From contig NZ_BOPF01000018.1 in NCBI RefSeq assembly GCF_016863615.1, forward strand, positions 62,001-126,000: DNA of 64,000 bases, read 5' to 3'. This DNA comes from Virgisporangium aliadipatigenens (GTDB taxonomy: Bacteria; Actinomycetota; Actinomycetes; Mycobacteriales; Micromonosporaceae). A model generated the notes under the pieces. The model was not told the DNA's origin, ran no database searches, and worked only from the letters and a program-made list of their open reading frames with translations. Position 1 is the first letter of the stretch, and every line of letters begins with the position of its first letter. The translations under genes and the position numbers were made by a program. Positions 40,585 to 53,109 of this stretch are shown in pieces.

Positions 40585-41703
40585 ATGACCGGTGAACGGT
40601 TCGACGCGGACGAGTACGCGAGGCGGATGGGCCGGGCGGTGACCGCGGCCGGGACCGCGGGGCTCGCCGGGGTGCTGGTGGCGCCCGGCCCGGACCTGGT
40701 GTGGCTGACCGGATACCGCCCGACCGCCGAGACGGAACGGCTGACCCTGCTCGTGCTGCGCCCGGACGAGCAGCCGGCGCTGGTCGTCCCCGCGCTGGAA
40801 CGCCCCGACGCCGAGGCCGCGCCCGCCGCCGGCGCACTGCGCATGGTGCCCTGGCAGGACGGCACCGACCCGTGCCGCGAGGTGTCGCAGCTGCTGCGCT
40901 TCGGCGGCCGCTACGGGGTCTCCGACGCCACCTGGGCGATGCATCTGCTGGCGTTGCAGCGGGTCCGGCCGGACACGGCGTACCGGCCGCTCACCCAGTG
41001 CCTGCCGATGCTGCGCGCGGTGAAGGACGGCGCCGAGGTCGACCGCCTGGGCGCGGCCGGGGCCGCCGCGGACGCCGCCTACGAGGCGATCCTGGGCATG
41101 CCGTTCGCGGGGCGGCGGGAGGTGGACGTGGCGGACGATCTCGCCGACCTGCTCCGCCACTACGGCCACGAACAGGTGGACTTCACCGTCGTCGGCTCGG
41201 GACCCAACGGGGCGAACCCGCACCACGGCGCCGGGCCGCGGCAGATCGGCGCGGGCGACGCGGTGGTGCTCGACTTCGGCGGCCTGAAGGAGGGCTACGG
41301 CTCCGACACGACCCGAACGGTGGTCGTCGGCGCGCCGGACGCGGAGCTGCGCCGCGTGCACGACGTGGTGCGGCGGGCGCAGCAGGCGGCGTTCGAGGCG
41401 GTGCGCCCCGGCGTCGCCTGCGAGGACATCGACCGGGTGGCGCGCACGGTCATCACCGACGCCGGCTACGGCGAATGGTTCGTGCACCGCACCGGCCACG
41501 GCATCGGGGTCACCACGCACGAACCGCCGTACCTCGTGGCGGGGGAGAAGCAGCGGCTGCTGCCGGGGATGTGCTTCTCCATCGAACCCGGGGTGTACCT
41601 GCCGGGGCGCTTCGGCGTTCGGATAGAGGACATCGTCACGGTGACGGCGGACGGCGGGCGGCGCCTCAACACCAGCGACCACGGCCTGCGGACCGTCCAC
41701 TGA
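40585..41703 (+). CDS. M24 family Xaa-Pro aminopeptidase
   Basis: The 372-aa protein has a creatinase-type N-terminal domain (PDLVWLTGYRPTAETERLTL) and a pita-bread catalytic domain. Metal ligands are in VVLDFGGLKEGYGSDTTRT (two Asp), HRTGHGIGVTTHE (His), FSIEPGVY (Glu) and RIEDIV (Glu). It should cleave N-terminal residues before proline in the cytoplasm. ATG 40585 is chosen for the GAGG upstream and because the longer start would place the dyad in coding sequence. It stands alone, convergent with the arc operon. Confidence 0.9.
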   Translation: MTGERFDADEYARRMGRAVTAAGTAGLAGVLVAPGPDLVWLTGYRPTAETERLTLLVLRPDEQPALVVPALERPDAEAAPAAGALRMVPWQDGTDPCREVSQLLRFGGRYGVSDATWAMHLLALQRVRPDTAYRPLTQCLPMLRAVKDGAEVDRLGAAGAAADAAYEAILGMPFAGRREVDVADDLADLLRHYGHEQVDFTVVGSGPNGANPHHGAGPRQIGAGDAVVLDFGGLKEGYGSDTTRTVVVGAPDAELRRVHDVVRRAQQAAFEAVRPGVACEDIDRVARTVITDAGYGEWFVHRTGHGIGVTTHEPPYLVAGEKQRLLPGMCFSIEPGVYLPGRFGVRIEDIVTVTADGGRRLNTSDHGLRTVH

Positions 41704-41722
41704 GGACGGTCCGCGGGGTGCG

Positions 41723-43057
41723 TCAGCCGCGCCCGGTGACGGCCGAACGTCGGCGCTGGGCGCGGTACACCGGAACGCCCAGCAGCAGCGCGGCGCCCGC
41801 CATGAGGAACGGCGCCCAGTAGACCAGCGGCCGCTGACCGGTGTTGCGCGAGTACCAGACGAACAGCACGGCGAAGACCAGCGAGACGACCGCGACCACG
41901 GTGTCCCGCACGACGCGCGGGCCCGACGCCGAGCGCAACCGCGCCAGCTGCGCCACGGCCGAGAAGCCGTACGGGATCGCGGCGGTGATGCCGGTCATCA
42001 GCACCAGCGTGGTGAACACCGTCGTGCCGCCGGAGCCGAGATAGTTCACCAGCACCGCCACCGAGGCGAGCACGGTGGAGGAGACCACCCCGTACGCCGG
42101 CACGCCGCGGCGCGACAGCGTCGCGAACCGTTGCGGGAACAGGCCGTCGCGCGCGGCGGCGAGCGGCATCTCCGCGCAGATCATCGTCCAGGCGTTGAGC
42201 GCACCGAGGCCGGAGACGATGACGACCACGCTCATCGCGGCGCCGGCCCAGGTGCCGCCGACCATCGCGTCGACCGCGTCGGCGTACGGGGCGGTCGAGT
42301 CGGCCAGTTCCGCCGTCGGCACGATGCCGAAGACGGCCGTGAGCGAGAGCAGGTACACCACGGCGGTGGCGAGGGTGCCGAGCACGGTCGCCCGGCCGAT
42401 GTTGCGGTCCGGGTCGCGCACCTTGGCGGCGGCCACCGAGGCGACCTCCACGCCGAGGTAGCTGAACAGCGCGATCGCCATGCCGCCGCCGATCGCCGTG
42501 ACGGTCGACTCGCCGCTGACGTTCCAGGGCGTGAGGTTGGCCGGCTCGACGAAGAACAGCCCCACCGTGGCCATGAACGCCAGCGCCGCGAACTTCAGCG
42601 CCGTCGTCCACACCTGCACCGCCTTCATGGTCCGCACGCCGGAGAGGTTGACCAGCGCCGGCAGCCACAGCCCGAGCAGCACCAGCAGCACGGAGAAGAA
42701 GCGGTGGTGTCCGGTGTTGACGAACACCTCCACGTAGAGCACCCAGCCGACGGCGATGGCCGCGTTGCCGGCCCACGCGGTGATCCAGTAGGACCAGGCG
42801 TTGAGGAAGCCGACGCCGTCGCCGAACGCGGCCCGCGCGTAGGCGTACGGGCCGCCGTCGGCCGGCATCCGGCGCGACAGCGCCGCGAACAGCAGCGCCA
42901 GGGCCAGCGCCCCGACGGTCGTCAACGCCATCGAGACCAGGCTGATCGGGCCGAACGCCGCCAGCGAGGTGGGCAGGTTGAAGATGCCGACGCCGATGAT
43001 GCTGCCCATGATGAGCGCGACGGCGGCGCCGAGGCCGAAGCCGGTGCGGTCGTTCAT
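41723..43057 (-). CDS. arcD: APC-type arginine:ornithine antiporter-like permease
   Basis: The 444-aa protein has about 12 helices with the APC substrate motif [20 protein letters not shown] in helix 1 and [20 protein letters not shown]. It is last in an operon with arginine deiminase, carbamate kinase and ornithine transcarbamoylase, overlapping the arcA stop (ATGA). The context strongly suggests arginine/ornithine exchange, which supplies the deiminase pathway without energy cost. The gene symbol is by function and context, since arcD genes belong to several families. Confidence 0.82.
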   Translation of the reverse strand: MNDRTGFGLGAAVALIMGSIIGVGIFNLPTSLAAFGPISLVSMALTTVGALALALLFAALSRRMPADGGPYAYARAAFGDGVGFLNAWSYWITAWAGNAAIAVGWVLYVEVFVNTGHHRFFSVLLVLLGLWLPALVNLSGVRTMKAVQVWTTALKFAALAFMATVGLFFVEPANLTPWNVSGESTVTAIGGGMAIALFSYLGVEVASVAAAKVRDPDRNIGRATVLGTLATAVVYLLSLTAVFGIVPTAELADSTAPYADAVDAMVGGTWAGAAMSVVVIVSGLGALNAWTMICAEMPLAAARDGLFPQRFATLSRRGVPAYGVVSSTVLASVAVLVNYLGSGGTTVFTTLVLMTGITAAIPYGFSAVAQLARLRSASGPRVVRDTVVAVVSLVFAVLFVWYSRNTGQRPLVYWAPFLMAGAALLLGVPVYRAQRRRSAVTGRG

Positions 43058-44421
43058 GAGACCGGATCGCGCAGCAGCGGGCAGGTCATGCAGTGCCCGC
43101 CGCCGCGGCCCTTGCCCAGTTCGAAGCCCTCGATCGTGAGCACCTCGATGCCGGCCGCCCGCATGCGCTCCACGGTGTGCGTGTTGCGCTCGTAGGCGAT
43201 GACGACGCCGGGTTCGATCGCGACGACGTTGTTGCCGTCGTCCCACTGTTCGCGCGCCTGCTGGTACTCGTCGCCGCCGGTCTCCACGACCCGGATCCGG
43301 TCCAGGCCGAGCGCGTCGGCCACCGCCGTGAGCAGATCCGGTTCCCTTGTCACGTGGAACGTCCCGGCGCGCGGCCCCGGCCGCAGGCTGATCGCGCGCA
43401 CGTTGTCGACGACCTTCGGGTACAGCGTGACGGTGTCCCGGTCGAGCATCGTGAACACGGTGTCGAGGTGCATGTGCGCCCGGTCCCGGCCCATGGCCAC
43501 GGCGATCACCCGTTCCGCCGCGCCGGCGTCGAAGAGCGCACGCGCCAGCTGCTCGATCATCCGCGACTGGGTGCGCTCGCTCAGTCCGATGAGGACGGTC
43601 CCGTTGCCGATCGGCTGCACGTCGCCGCCCTCCAGCGTCGCGCGGCCGAAGTCGTCGGCGCGGAACCGGTCGCCCTCGCCGAGCGGCGGATACCAGTACT
43701 CGAACTTCGCGTCCGCGAACATCGGGTGGTAGCGGTAGATCGCCGCGACGTTGTACGCCTCGAGCCTTCTGGCCCGCCAGTACATCGGATTGATCGAGAC
43801 GCCGCCGTAGATCCAGCACGAGGAGTCCCGCGTGAACAGCGTGTTGGGCAGCGGCGGCAGCACGAACGCGTTCGGGTCGGTGAGCGCGGCCGCCACGAGC
43901 GACGTGCCCCGGTGGCGTTCCAGCGGAATGCCGGCCTCGGCGACGGTCAACCCGCCGACGAGATGCGTGGCGAGGTCGCGGGCCGACAGGAGGTCGAGGA
44001 CCGAACGGACCTCGTCGACGAGCGAGAGCCCCACGGTGTACTCCGAGGCGACCAGCTCGATCAGCCGCCGCCGCCCCTGCGCACTCGCGCCGAGGGCCTC
44101 GGCGAGCAGGTCGACGACGTGGTACACCTCGACGCCACGGGAGCGCATCAGCGCGACGAACGCGTCGTGCTCGGCCTGCGCCCGTTCGACCCAGAGCACG
44201 TCGTCGAAGAGGAGCTCGTCGTGGTTGCCGGGGGTGAGCCGGCGCAGGCTCAGGTCCGGGCGGTGCACCAGCACCTTGCGCAGCCTGCCGACCTCGGAGT
44301 GGACACCGAAGCTGCTCTCTGTTGCCCGCGCAAGCCCGGGCCGGCGCTCTGTGGCGCCGTCTTCCCTCGTCGCTGCGCTCCTCGGTCCAGACGGCGCCGC
44401 GCCGTCCCGGGGCGCGCTCAT
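43054..44421 (-). CDS. arcA: Arginine deiminase
   Basis: This enzyme converts arginine to citrulline and ammonia. The 455-aa protein shows [33 protein letters not shown] and the catalytic Cys in [14 protein letters not shown] near the C-terminus. The first 37 residues (Pro/Arg/Gly-rich) are extra relative to the family, whose homology starts at [18 protein letters not shown]. This extension includes a REP-like inverted repeat (44353-44398). GAGGAG precedes ATG 44421, which overlaps the carbamate kinase stop, and no alternative start lies closer to the conserved region. Confidence 0.93.
   Translation of the reverse strand: MSAPRDGAAPSGPRSAATREDGATERRPGLARATESSFGVHSEVGRLRKVLVHRPDLSLRRLTPGNHDELLFDDVLWVERAQAEHDAFVALMRSRGVEVYHVVDLLAEALGASAQGRRRLIELVASEYTVGLSLVDEVRSVLDLLSARDLATHLVGGLTVAEAGIPLERHRGTSLVAAALTDPNAFVLPPLPNTLFTRDSSCWIYGGVSINPMYWRARRLEAYNVAAIYRYHPMFADAKFEYWYPPLGEGDRFRADDFGRATLEGGDVQPIGNGTVLIGLSERTQSRMIEQLARALFDAGAAERVIAVAMGRDRAHMHLDTVFTMLDRDTVTLYPKVVDNVRAISLRPGPRAGTFHVTREPDLLTAVADALGLDRIRVVETGGDEYQQAREQWDDGNNVVAIEPGVVIAYERNTHTVERMRAAGIEVLTIEGFELGKGRGGGHCMTCPLLRDPVS
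44353..44398. repeat. REP-like inverted repeat inside arcA N-terminal extension
   Basis: Arms GGCGCCGTC and GACGGCGCC (9 bp) flank 28 nt that contain TCGCTGCGCTC. The same 11-mer occurs at 49775 and 61361. Its position in the non-conserved start of arcA suggests an insertion kept in frame. Confidence 0.6.
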
Positions 44422-45356
44422 CTCTGCTCCTCTCGTACCAAAGCCTTTTCCGGGACGACCTGGGTGCCGGCGTCGCCCGCCACGAGCGCGGCGACGTCGC
44501 GCAGCGCCCCGATGACGGCCCGGTTGCCGGTGTGCTCCACGAAGCGGACGGCGGCGCGCACCTTCGGCCCCATCGAGCCGGCGGCGACCGGCAGGCCGTT
44601 CAGGTCGGCGGGGCACACCCGGACGAGGCGGCGCTGGCGGGGCGTTCCCCAGTCGGTGTAGACGCCGTCGACGTCGGTGGCCATCACGAGCAGGTCGGCG
44701 TCGACCGCCCGGGCGAGCAGTTCACTGGTGAGGTCCTTGTCCACGACGGCCTCCACGCCGACGGCCGCGTCGGTGCCGTTTCCCGGCAGGGTCGGGATCC
44801 CGCCGCCACCGGCGCAGATCACCACCACGTCGCGGTCGAGCAGCCAGCGGATCGGCCGGATCTCGCGGATCCGGCGGGGTTCGGGGGAGGGCACGACCCG
44901 CCGCCAGTGCGTGCCGTCCGGACGGAACTCCCACCCGGTCTGTGCGGCCAGCCGCCGTGCCTCCTGCGCACCGAGGATCGCGCCGATGAACTTCGTCGGA
45001 TCGGCGAAGGCGGGATCCTCCGGGTCCACCTCGACCATCGTCAGCAGCGTGGCGAGCGGCACGGTCGGCGGGAGGGCGCCCCGCAGCTCCTGTTCGAGCA
45101 GGTAGCCGATCATGCCCTCGGTCTGCGCGCCCAGCACGTCGAGCGGATACGGGGCCGATTCGCTGTAGGCGGTGGACTGCGCCGCCAGCAGGCCCACCTG
45201 TGGGCCGTTGCCGTGCGACAGCACCAGTTGGTGTTCGGCGGAGACCGCGCGCAGCCCCGGTGCGGCCGCGCGGATGTTGGCCCGCTGGGCGTCGGCGGTC
45301 AGCGGTTCGCCCCGCCGCAACAGGGCATTGCCGCCGAGGGCCACGACGACTCGCAT
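44418..45356 (-). CDS. arcC: Carbamate kinase
   Basis: This enzyme makes ATP from carbamoyl phosphate and ADP, the energy-yielding last step of the arginine deiminase pathway. The 312-aa protein has [43 protein letters not shown] at the end and a nucleotide-binding [13 protein letters not shown] (about residue 187). Length and motifs are typical. It is 3 bp from the preceding OTC gene and overlaps arcA. Confidence 0.95.
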   Translation of the reverse strand: MRVVVALGGNALLRRGEPLTADAQRANIRAAAPGLRAVSAEHQLVLSHGNGPQVGLLAAQSTAYSESAPYPLDVLGAQTEGMIGYLLEQELRGALPPTVPLATLLTMVEVDPEDPAFADPTKFIGAILGAQEARRLAAQTGWEFRPDGTHWRRVVPSPEPRRIREIRPIRWLLDRDVVVICAGGGGIPTLPGNGTDAAVGVEAVVDKDLTSELLARAVDADLLVMATDVDGVYTDWGTPRQRRLVRVCPADLNGLPVAAGSMGPKVRAAVRFVEHTGNRAVIGALRDVAALVAGDAGTQVVPEKALVREEQR

Positions 45357-45359
45357 CGT

Positions 45360-46361
45360 TCAGCCGCCCAACGTGGCGACCATGACCGCCTTGATCGTGT
45401 GCATGCGGTTCTCCGCCTGGTCGAAGACGACGGAACGGTCGGACTCGAACACGTCGTCGGTGACCTCCAGCGCGTCGAGCCCCTCGGCCCGGAAGATGCG
45501 TTCGCCGACGGCCGTGTCGCGGTTGTGGAACGCCGGCAGGCAGTGCATGAAGCGCACCCGCGGATTGCCGGTGCGTCGGACCGTCTCCGCGTTGACCTGG
45601 TACGGGCGCAGCAGCCGGATCCGTTCGCGCCATACGCTCTCGTCCTCGCCCATGGAGACCCACACGTCGGTGTAGAGGAAGTCGACGCCGCGCACCCCGC
45701 GGTCGACGTCGTCGGTGAGCGTCAGCCGGGCACCGGTGTCCTGGGCGATGTCGCGGCACGTCTTGACCAGCTTCTCGTCCGGCCACAGCGCCTCCGGCGC
45801 GCAGATGCGCACGTCCATGCCGAGCTTCGCGCCGATGACCAGCAGCGAGTTGCCCATGTTGTTGCGGGCGTCGCCGAGGTAGCAGTAGGCGATGTCGGTG
45901 ATGCTGCGGTCGCAGTGCTCGCTCATGGTCAGCACGTCGGCGAGCGTCTGCGTCGGGTGGAACTCGTCGGTGAGGCCGTTCCACACGGGCACGCCGGCGT
46001 AGCGGGCGAGCGTCTCGACGGACTCCTGCGCGAAGCCGCGGTACTCGATCGCGTCGAACATCCGCCCCAACACCCGGGCGGTGTCCTTCATGGACTCCTT
46101 GTGCCCGATCTGGGAGCCGGTCGGTTCGAGGTAGGTGACGTGCGCCCCCTGGTCGTGCGCGGCGACCTCGAACGCCGCACGGGTGCGCGTCGAGGTCTTC
46201 TCGAAGATGAGGGCGATGTTCCGGCCGGCGAGGCGGGGCTGCTCGTAGCCGCCGTACTTGGCGTCCTTGAGGTGTGCCGCGAGCCGCAGCAGGAAGCGCA
46301 GTTCCCCCGGGGTGAAGTCGAGTTCGGTGAGCAGTACGCGGTTGCGCAGGTTGAACGACAT
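45360..46361 (-). CDS. arcB: Ornithine carbamoyltransferase (catabolic)
   Basis: The 333-aa enzyme has the carbamoyl-phosphate motif STRTR (about residue 57), HPTQTLAD (about 134) and the ornithine motif [10 protein letters not shown]. It acts in the pathway direction citrulline to ornithine plus carbamoyl phosphate, inferred from the gene set. AAGGGAA precedes the ATG. It lies 15 bp after the P-type ATPase stop, too short for a promoter, so it should be expressed with the ATPase. Confidence 0.95.
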   Translation of the reverse strand: MSFNLRNRVLLTELDFTPGELRFLLRLAAHLKDAKYGGYEQPRLAGRNIALIFEKTSTRTRAAFEVAAHDQGAHVTYLEPTGSQIGHKESMKDTARVLGRMFDAIEYRGFAQESVETLARYAGVPVWNGLTDEFHPTQTLADVLTMSEHCDRSITDIAYCYLGDARNNMGNSLLVIGAKLGMDVRICAPEALWPDEKLVKTCRDIAQDTGARLTLTDDVDRGVRGVDFLYTDVWVSMGEDESVWRERIRLLRPYQVNAETVRRTGNPRVRFMHCLPAFHNRDTAVGERIFRAEGLDALEVTDDVFESDRSVVFDQAENRMHTIKAVMVATLGG

Positions 46362-46376
46362 GACGTTCCCTTCGAC

Positions 46377-49073
<2,697 letters not shown>

Positions 49074-49105
49074 CGCACCACTGTCGGGCGTGGACCGGAC
49101 GGCCA

Positions 49106-49126
49106 CCTCATCCCGTCCGGATGAAC
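49106..49126 (-). promoter_or_regulatory. Dyad site J (upstream of ATPase-arc operon)
   Basis: CCTCATCC and GGATGAAC are separated by 5 bp. GACAGT lies 20 bp away and 6 nt before the ATG of the ATPase gene. Confidence 0.7.
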
Positions 49127-49178
49127 GCGCGAACGGCCGGCCCCCTCGCGGCAACCGACCGTCCTCTGTGGACAGGCC

Positions 49179-49673
49179 CTAGCAGTCCGGCGGAACGTGG
49201 ACGACGTGCTGCAGTCCGGTGACCGCCTCGAGGGTGACCGGCACGCCCCAGGTGTCCACGCCGACGACGCCGTCGACGTCGATGCCGGCCCACGCCTGGA
49301 ACGCCCGCACCGACGCCTCGGTGTTGGGCCCGAACTCGCCGTCGACGCCCTGCGGGGTGGTCTCCCACAGGCCGACCGCGCCGGCGGTGAGGGCCCGCTG
49401 GAGGCCGCGCACGTCGTCGCCGACGGAGCCGGCGCGCAGGACCGGCATGGCCGAACCGTCGGGCAGCGCCTTCCACGTCGGGTCGTCGACGATCCCGGTC
49501 ACCGGCAGGGAGACCGACTTCTGGAAGTCCTTCGTCGCCTGTTCGGTCGCCGGGCCGAAGTCGCCGTCCACGTCGAGGACGACCCCGCAGTTGCGGCGCA
49601 GTGCGCGCTGCGCGTGGCAGACGGGTTCGCCGGTGTCTCCCCTGGAGACGGTGGGCAGGTTCTCGTTGGCCAT
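49179..49673 (-). CDS. Double peptidoglycan-binding domain protein
   Basis: The 164-aa protein has two PG_binding_1 repeats: PVCHAQRALRRNCGVVLDVD with DFGPATEQATKDFQ (residues about 15-60) and VRGLQRALTAG with VDGEFGPNTEASVRAFQAWA (about 85-135). No signal peptide is visible from ATG 49673, which has AAGGGGGAA upstream, so export, if any, is non-classical. Longer in-frame starts to 49766 do not add a signal sequence. Function beyond glycan binding is unknown. Confidence 0.8.
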   Translation of the reverse strand: MANENLPTVSRGDTGEPVCHAQRALRRNCGVVLDVDGDFGPATEQATKDFQKSVSLPVTGIVDDPTWKALPDGSAMPVLRAGSVGDDVRGLQRALTAGAVGLWETTPQGVDGEFGPNTEASVRAFQAWAGIDVDGVVGVDTWGVPVTLEAVTGLQHVVHVPPDC

Positions 49674-49768
49674 TCCGTTTCCCCCTTCTCGACTCATCGA
49701 CCAGAATCGTTGGCTGTGGAGGTGCCGGCAACGGGGGAATGTTGCGCCATCTGCCGGTGCTCTCATGC

Positions 49769-49791
49769 CGCCGGCTCGCTGCGCTCACCGG
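49769..49791. repeat. REP-like element
   Basis: GCCGG and CCGGC flank TCGCTGCGCTC, the same core as at 44370 and 61361. It lies in the gap between divergent genes. Confidence 0.5.
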
Positions 49792-49843
49792 CGCCACGAG
49801 ACGCGAGCGCACAGTGCCCCATGATGAGCTCCCGCAAGCGTCC

Positions 49844-49864
49844 GCTCATGCGGCCCGGATGATG
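49844..49864 (+). promoter_or_regulatory. Dyad site K (upstream of membrane protein 49897)
   Basis: GCTCATGC and GGATGATG are separated by 5 bp. GATCCT occupies positions 22-27 and ends 5 nt before the GTG start. Confidence 0.65.
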
Positions 49865-49896
49865 CCGCCGCCGGCCCGCCGGGTCGATCCTGGGGC

Positions 49897-50388
49897 GTGA
49901 CAATGCTGCGGGTCCGTGCCCGACGGGTCGACCGGGAGGCGACGGCCGACGGGATCTACGGCATCATCGTGAGCGCCGCCGTGATGGCCGCCTCGCACGC
50001 GCGTTCCGCCGTCGCGGTCGCCCTCTCCGTCCTGGTGACCCTCATCGTCTACTGGGCCGCCGAGCGCTACGCCGGCCTGCTGGCCGAGCGGATCCACGAG
50101 GGTCACCGTCTCGACCGGCGCCAGGTCCGCCGTCACCTCACCCGGGGCTGGGAGATCGTCACCGCCTCCTGGCTGCCCCTGCTCGTCCTGGTCCTGCTCC
50201 GTTCCGTGGGAACGTCACTGAGCGCCGCCATCGGCTGGGCACTCGGCTGCAGCACGGCGCTGCTCTGCGTGGCCGGCTGGGAGATGGGCCGCCAGAGCGC
50301 GCTGTCCACCGGCGAGCGGCTGCTGTCGGCGGCGACCGCCGGGATGTTCGGAGTGCTGATGATTTTGCTGAAAGCCTTGCTGCACTGA
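49897..50388 (+). CDS. Three-helix membrane protein, unknown function
   Basis: The 163-aa protein has hydrophobic helices at about residues 20-36, 40-55 and 90-130, and a basic loop (HEGHRLDRRQVRRHLTRGWE). No family is recognised. GTG 49897 is chosen because it lies 5 nt after a GATCCT hexamer under dyad K; ATG 49903 is two codons further in. It is convergent with the AI-2E gene and a single-gene unit. Confidence 0.65.
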   Translation: MTMLRVRARRVDREATADGIYGIIVSAAVMAASHARSAVAVALSVLVTLIVYWAAERYAGLLAERIHEGHRLDRRQVRRHLTRGWEIVTASWLPLLVLVLLRSVGTSLSAAIGWALGCSTALLCVAGWEMGRQSALSTGERLLSAATAGMFGVLMILLKALLH

Positions 50389-50410
50389 GCCTCCAGCCGC
50401 TCGCCGGGTT

Positions 50411-51397
50411 TCAGCGCTCGCCGGCCAGGAACGGCCCGGCCCAGCGGGTCGCCGGATCGGCGTCGACCAGCAGCGCCTTCACCAGCAGCGTCAGCGGAAC
50501 GGCCAGCAGCGCGCCGAGCGGCCCGAGCACCCAGCCCCAGAAGACCAGCGACAGGAACGACACCGTCGCCGACAGGCCCACCGCGTCGCCGACGACCTTC
50601 GGCTGGATCACCGACTGGAGCACGAAGTTGACGACGCTGTACAGCACGATCACCGTGACCAGCAGCCGCGGCCCGCCCTCCAGGAGTCCGAGCAGAGCGG
50701 GCGGGACGAGCCCGACGACGAAGCCGACGTTCGGCACGTAGTTGGTCACGAACGCGAGCAGCCCCCACAGCACCGGCAGCGGAATGTCGAGCGCCCACAG
50801 CACCGCGGTGTCCACCACCGCCACCACGAACCCGAACGCCGTGCACACCACCAGATACCGGCGCGTCCCCCGGGCGAACCGGCGCAGTGCGCCCACCGGG
50901 TCGGGGCGCCGGGCGGCGAGGAGTTCCAGGCGGTGCGGGAACCACGCGAGGTCCATCGCCATGAACAGCGCGACCGCCAGCAGCAGCACCACGCCGCTGA
51001 GCACGCCGAGCGTTCCGCCGAGCACGTCCTGCGCCAGCCGGGCGACGGTCTCCGGCGGGATGCCGAGGCGCCGTAGCGCATCCGGCAGCGCCGCGAACTC
51101 CGCCTCGTACCGGGGCAGCAGGTTCGCCAGGCGCGCGACGGACAGGGCGAGGCTGCCGATCAGCAGGATCAGTCCGGTGTGGACGGTCGCGACGGTGGCT
51201 GCCACGGCGAGCCAGTCCTTGGCGCCGCGCCGGCGCAGCCAGGCGGTGAACGGGCTCACCGCGACGGTGATCACCAGCGCGCAGAGGACCGGCCCGGCGA
51301 GCGGGGCGGCCGCGTGCAGGCCGGCGACGGTGATCACCGCGCAGGCGGCGCCGAGCAGCAGGACCACGCCGCCGGGCAGCGCGTGACGACGTTCCAT
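50411..51397 (-). CDS. AI-2E family transporter (PerM/TqsA-like)
   Basis: The 328-aa protein has about eight helices with a central hydrophilic region and the family's C-terminal motif PVLWGLLAFVTNYVPNVGFV followed by LLVTVIVLYSVVNFVLQSVI and IQPKVVGDAVGLSATVSFLS. The family moves small organic molecules or Na+/H+; autoinducer transport is known only for a few. It lies 7 bp after the ThrE-like gene on the same strand. Confidence 0.88.
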   Translation of the reverse strand: MERRHALPGGVVLLLGAACAVITVAGLHAAAPLAGPVLCALVITVAVSPFTAWLRRRGAKDWLAVAATVATVHTGLILLIGSLALSVARLANLLPRYEAEFAALPDALRRLGIPPETVARLAQDVLGGTLGVLSGVVLLLAVALFMAMDLAWFPHRLELLAARRPDPVGALRRFARGTRRYLVVCTAFGFVVAVVDTAVLWALDIPLPVLWGLLAFVTNYVPNVGFVVGLVPPALLGLLEGGPRLLVTVIVLYSVVNFVLQSVIQPKVVGDAVGLSATVSFLSLVFWGWVLGPLGALLAVPLTLLVKALLVDADPATRWAGPFLAGER

Positions 51398-51404
51398 CGG
51401 AAAA

Positions 51405-52637
51405 TCACCTCCCGCGACGGCCGGCGAGGCCGCGGTAGAGCGACGCGCCGCAGAGCACGCCGAGCGCGATGGCGATGACCGACGCGAGCGGCTGCACCAG
51501 ATCCTGCGGATTGGCGGCGGTCGGGTCGGCGACCGCCCGAGTGACCCCGACGAGCCCGCCCGCGCCCGGCACCAGCAGCCAGAACGCCGGCAGGAACGTC
51601 ACCTGCGACGGCGGCCCGCCGGGCAACCGGGAGACGGCGAGCGCGACCGGCGTCATGGCGAGCGCGCCGAGGAACCCGCTGACCGCGGCACCGGCGATCC
51701 GGTCGCCGAGCAGCCGGCCCAGCCAGGCCGCGAGAAGAACGACCAGCAGCCACCGCAGCGCGCCGCGCGGCGCCGAGAAGTGCACCGCGACGGCGACCCC
51801 GAAGACCAGCAGCCCGACCCACGGCGCCCACCAGCCGAGCCCACCGCCCGGCGACGGCAGGTCGATGTCCTCTCTGGACAGTCCGACGAGGTCGGCCCCG
51901 GCCACGATGCCGAACGCCAGCAGCAGCAACTGGAACGTGCCCCACACGACCCGGCTCGCCCCGGACACCATCTCGCCCGAGGCCAGCTCCACGGTCGCCG
52001 TGGTGAGCGCACTCCCCGGCAGGAACGTCATCAGCGGCACGATCAGCGTCCGCAGGCCGGGATCGGCGATGCCCGACCGGACGGCCTGGAAGGTCAGCGC
52101 CGACACGAGGACCGCCGACACGACCGGCACGAGCAGCACCAGACTGCGCCGCCCGCGCGCGAACCGCACCAGCACCGCCACCACGGCGCCGAGCCCGGCC
52201 ATCACGCCGATCTCCGCCGGTGCGGCCCCCACCATCAGGCACAGGCCGACGGTCATCGCCGTGTAGCCGAGCACCGAGAGCAACCGCCCGTAGCGCGGCC
52301 GCAGGTCGCGGATCGCCCGGACCCGGCGCAGCCCCTCGACGGGGTCCAGCGCGCCCGACTCGGCCGGCGTCACGATGTCGTACAGCGCGGAGACCTGGTC
52401 CAGGCGCAGCGGTGCGGAGAGCCGGGGCACGGCCTCGACGCTGGTCGGCCCGGCCGGCCCGAGCGTGATGACGATCGCCGTCGGCAGCACGATGATGCGC
52501 GCGTCGCCGGCATGGTTCGCCGCGGCGATGCGCATCAGGCGCTCCTGCGTCTCGCTGACCGCGGTGCCGGCGAGGTTCAGCGCCCGGCCGACCTCCACCA
52601 CGAACGCGTGCAACGCCGCGGCGTCCGGCTCGGCCAC
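51405..52637 (-). CDS. Threonine/serine exporter family protein (ThrE-like)
   Basis: The 410-aa protein has a soluble N-terminal domain (FVVEVGRALNLAGTAVSETQ) and ten helices, a fusion of the YjjP-like (ThrE_1) and YjjB-like (ThrE_2) parts. FLPGSALTTATVELASGEMV and LVPGAGGLVGV are typical. GTG 52637 follows GGAG; the in-frame upstream start would place palindromes and dyad L near or in the coding region. It is probably co-transcribed with the AI-2E gene. Confidence 0.85.
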   Translation of the reverse strand: MAEPDAAALHAFVVEVGRALNLAGTAVSETQERLMRIAAANHAGDARIIVLPTAIVITLGPAGPTSVEAVPRLSAPLRLDQVSALYDIVTPAESGALDPVEGLRRVRAIRDLRPRYGRLLSVLGYTAMTVGLCLMVGAAPAEIGVMAGLGAVVAVLVRFARGRRSLVLLVPVVSAVLVSALTFQAVRSGIADPGLRTLIVPLMTFLPGSALTTATVELASGEMVSGASRVVWGTFQLLLLAFGIVAGADLVGLSREDIDLPSPGGGLGWWAPWVGLLVFGVAVAVHFSAPRGALRWLLVVLLAAWLGRLLGDRIAGAAVSGFLGALAMTPVALAVSRLPGGPPSQVTFLPAFWLLVPGAGGLVGVTRAVADPTAANPQDLVQPLASVIAIALGVLCGASLYRGLAGRRGR

Positions 52638-52708
52638 TGGCAGCTCCGTCCCATCGCGTCCACTGTGGAGAGTGCACTGTGGAGGGTCGCCGACGGCGTG
52701 CCGTCCCG

Positions 52709-52729
52709 CATCATCCCTTCCGGATGAGC
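52709..52729. promoter_or_regulatory. Dyad site L (between divergent ThrE-like and 96-aa genes)
   Basis: CATCATCC and GGATGAGC are separated by 5 bp. On the minus side GACCCT occupies positions 21-26. On the plus side a GATCCT is 4 bp closer than usual, so control in that direction is less certain. Confidence 0.65.
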
Positions 52730-52818
52730 GCCCGCCACGGCGCGGATCCTCCGGCGCGGGCGAGGCGATCGCACCCGAGCGGCGGCATGCTCCCGTCACC
52801 GACGACGAAGGAGGTCTC

Positions 52819-53109
52819 ATGTCGAAGACGCAGCCGTGGGGCGGCGGGCGGTTCATGGTGCTGATGGCCGGCACGGCGATGGTCGGCGCGGCGGCCGTGG
52901 TCGGCCTGACCGGGCTGGCGCTGGGCGGGGCGGCGATCGTGTCCGGGATCCGCCGGCGGGTGGAACGGATGGAGGTTCCGCCGCGCGAACTGGCGCACCG
53001 GCAGTGGCAGCACGCCCGCAGCGCGCTCTCCTCGGGCGCCCGCGCCTGGCACAGCAGCACCGTGGCCCGTCAGGACGGCAACGCGGTGCCCGCCGGCACG
53101 AGCACGTGA
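52819..53109 (+). CDS. Small single-helix membrane protein
   Basis: The 96-aa protein has one long hydrophobic, Gly/Ala-rich helix (MVLMAGTAMVGAAAVVGLTG onward, residues about 13-44) and a basic cytoplasmic tail. No family is recognised. GAAGGAGG lies 5 nt before the ATG. Its stop overlaps the NhaC start, so it may be a small regulatory subunit of the antiporter. Confidence 0.68.
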   Translation: MSKTQPWGGGRFMVLMAGTAMVGAAAVVGLTGLALGGAAIVSGIRRRVERMEVPPRELAHRQWQHARSALSSGARAWHSSTVARQDGNAVPAGTST

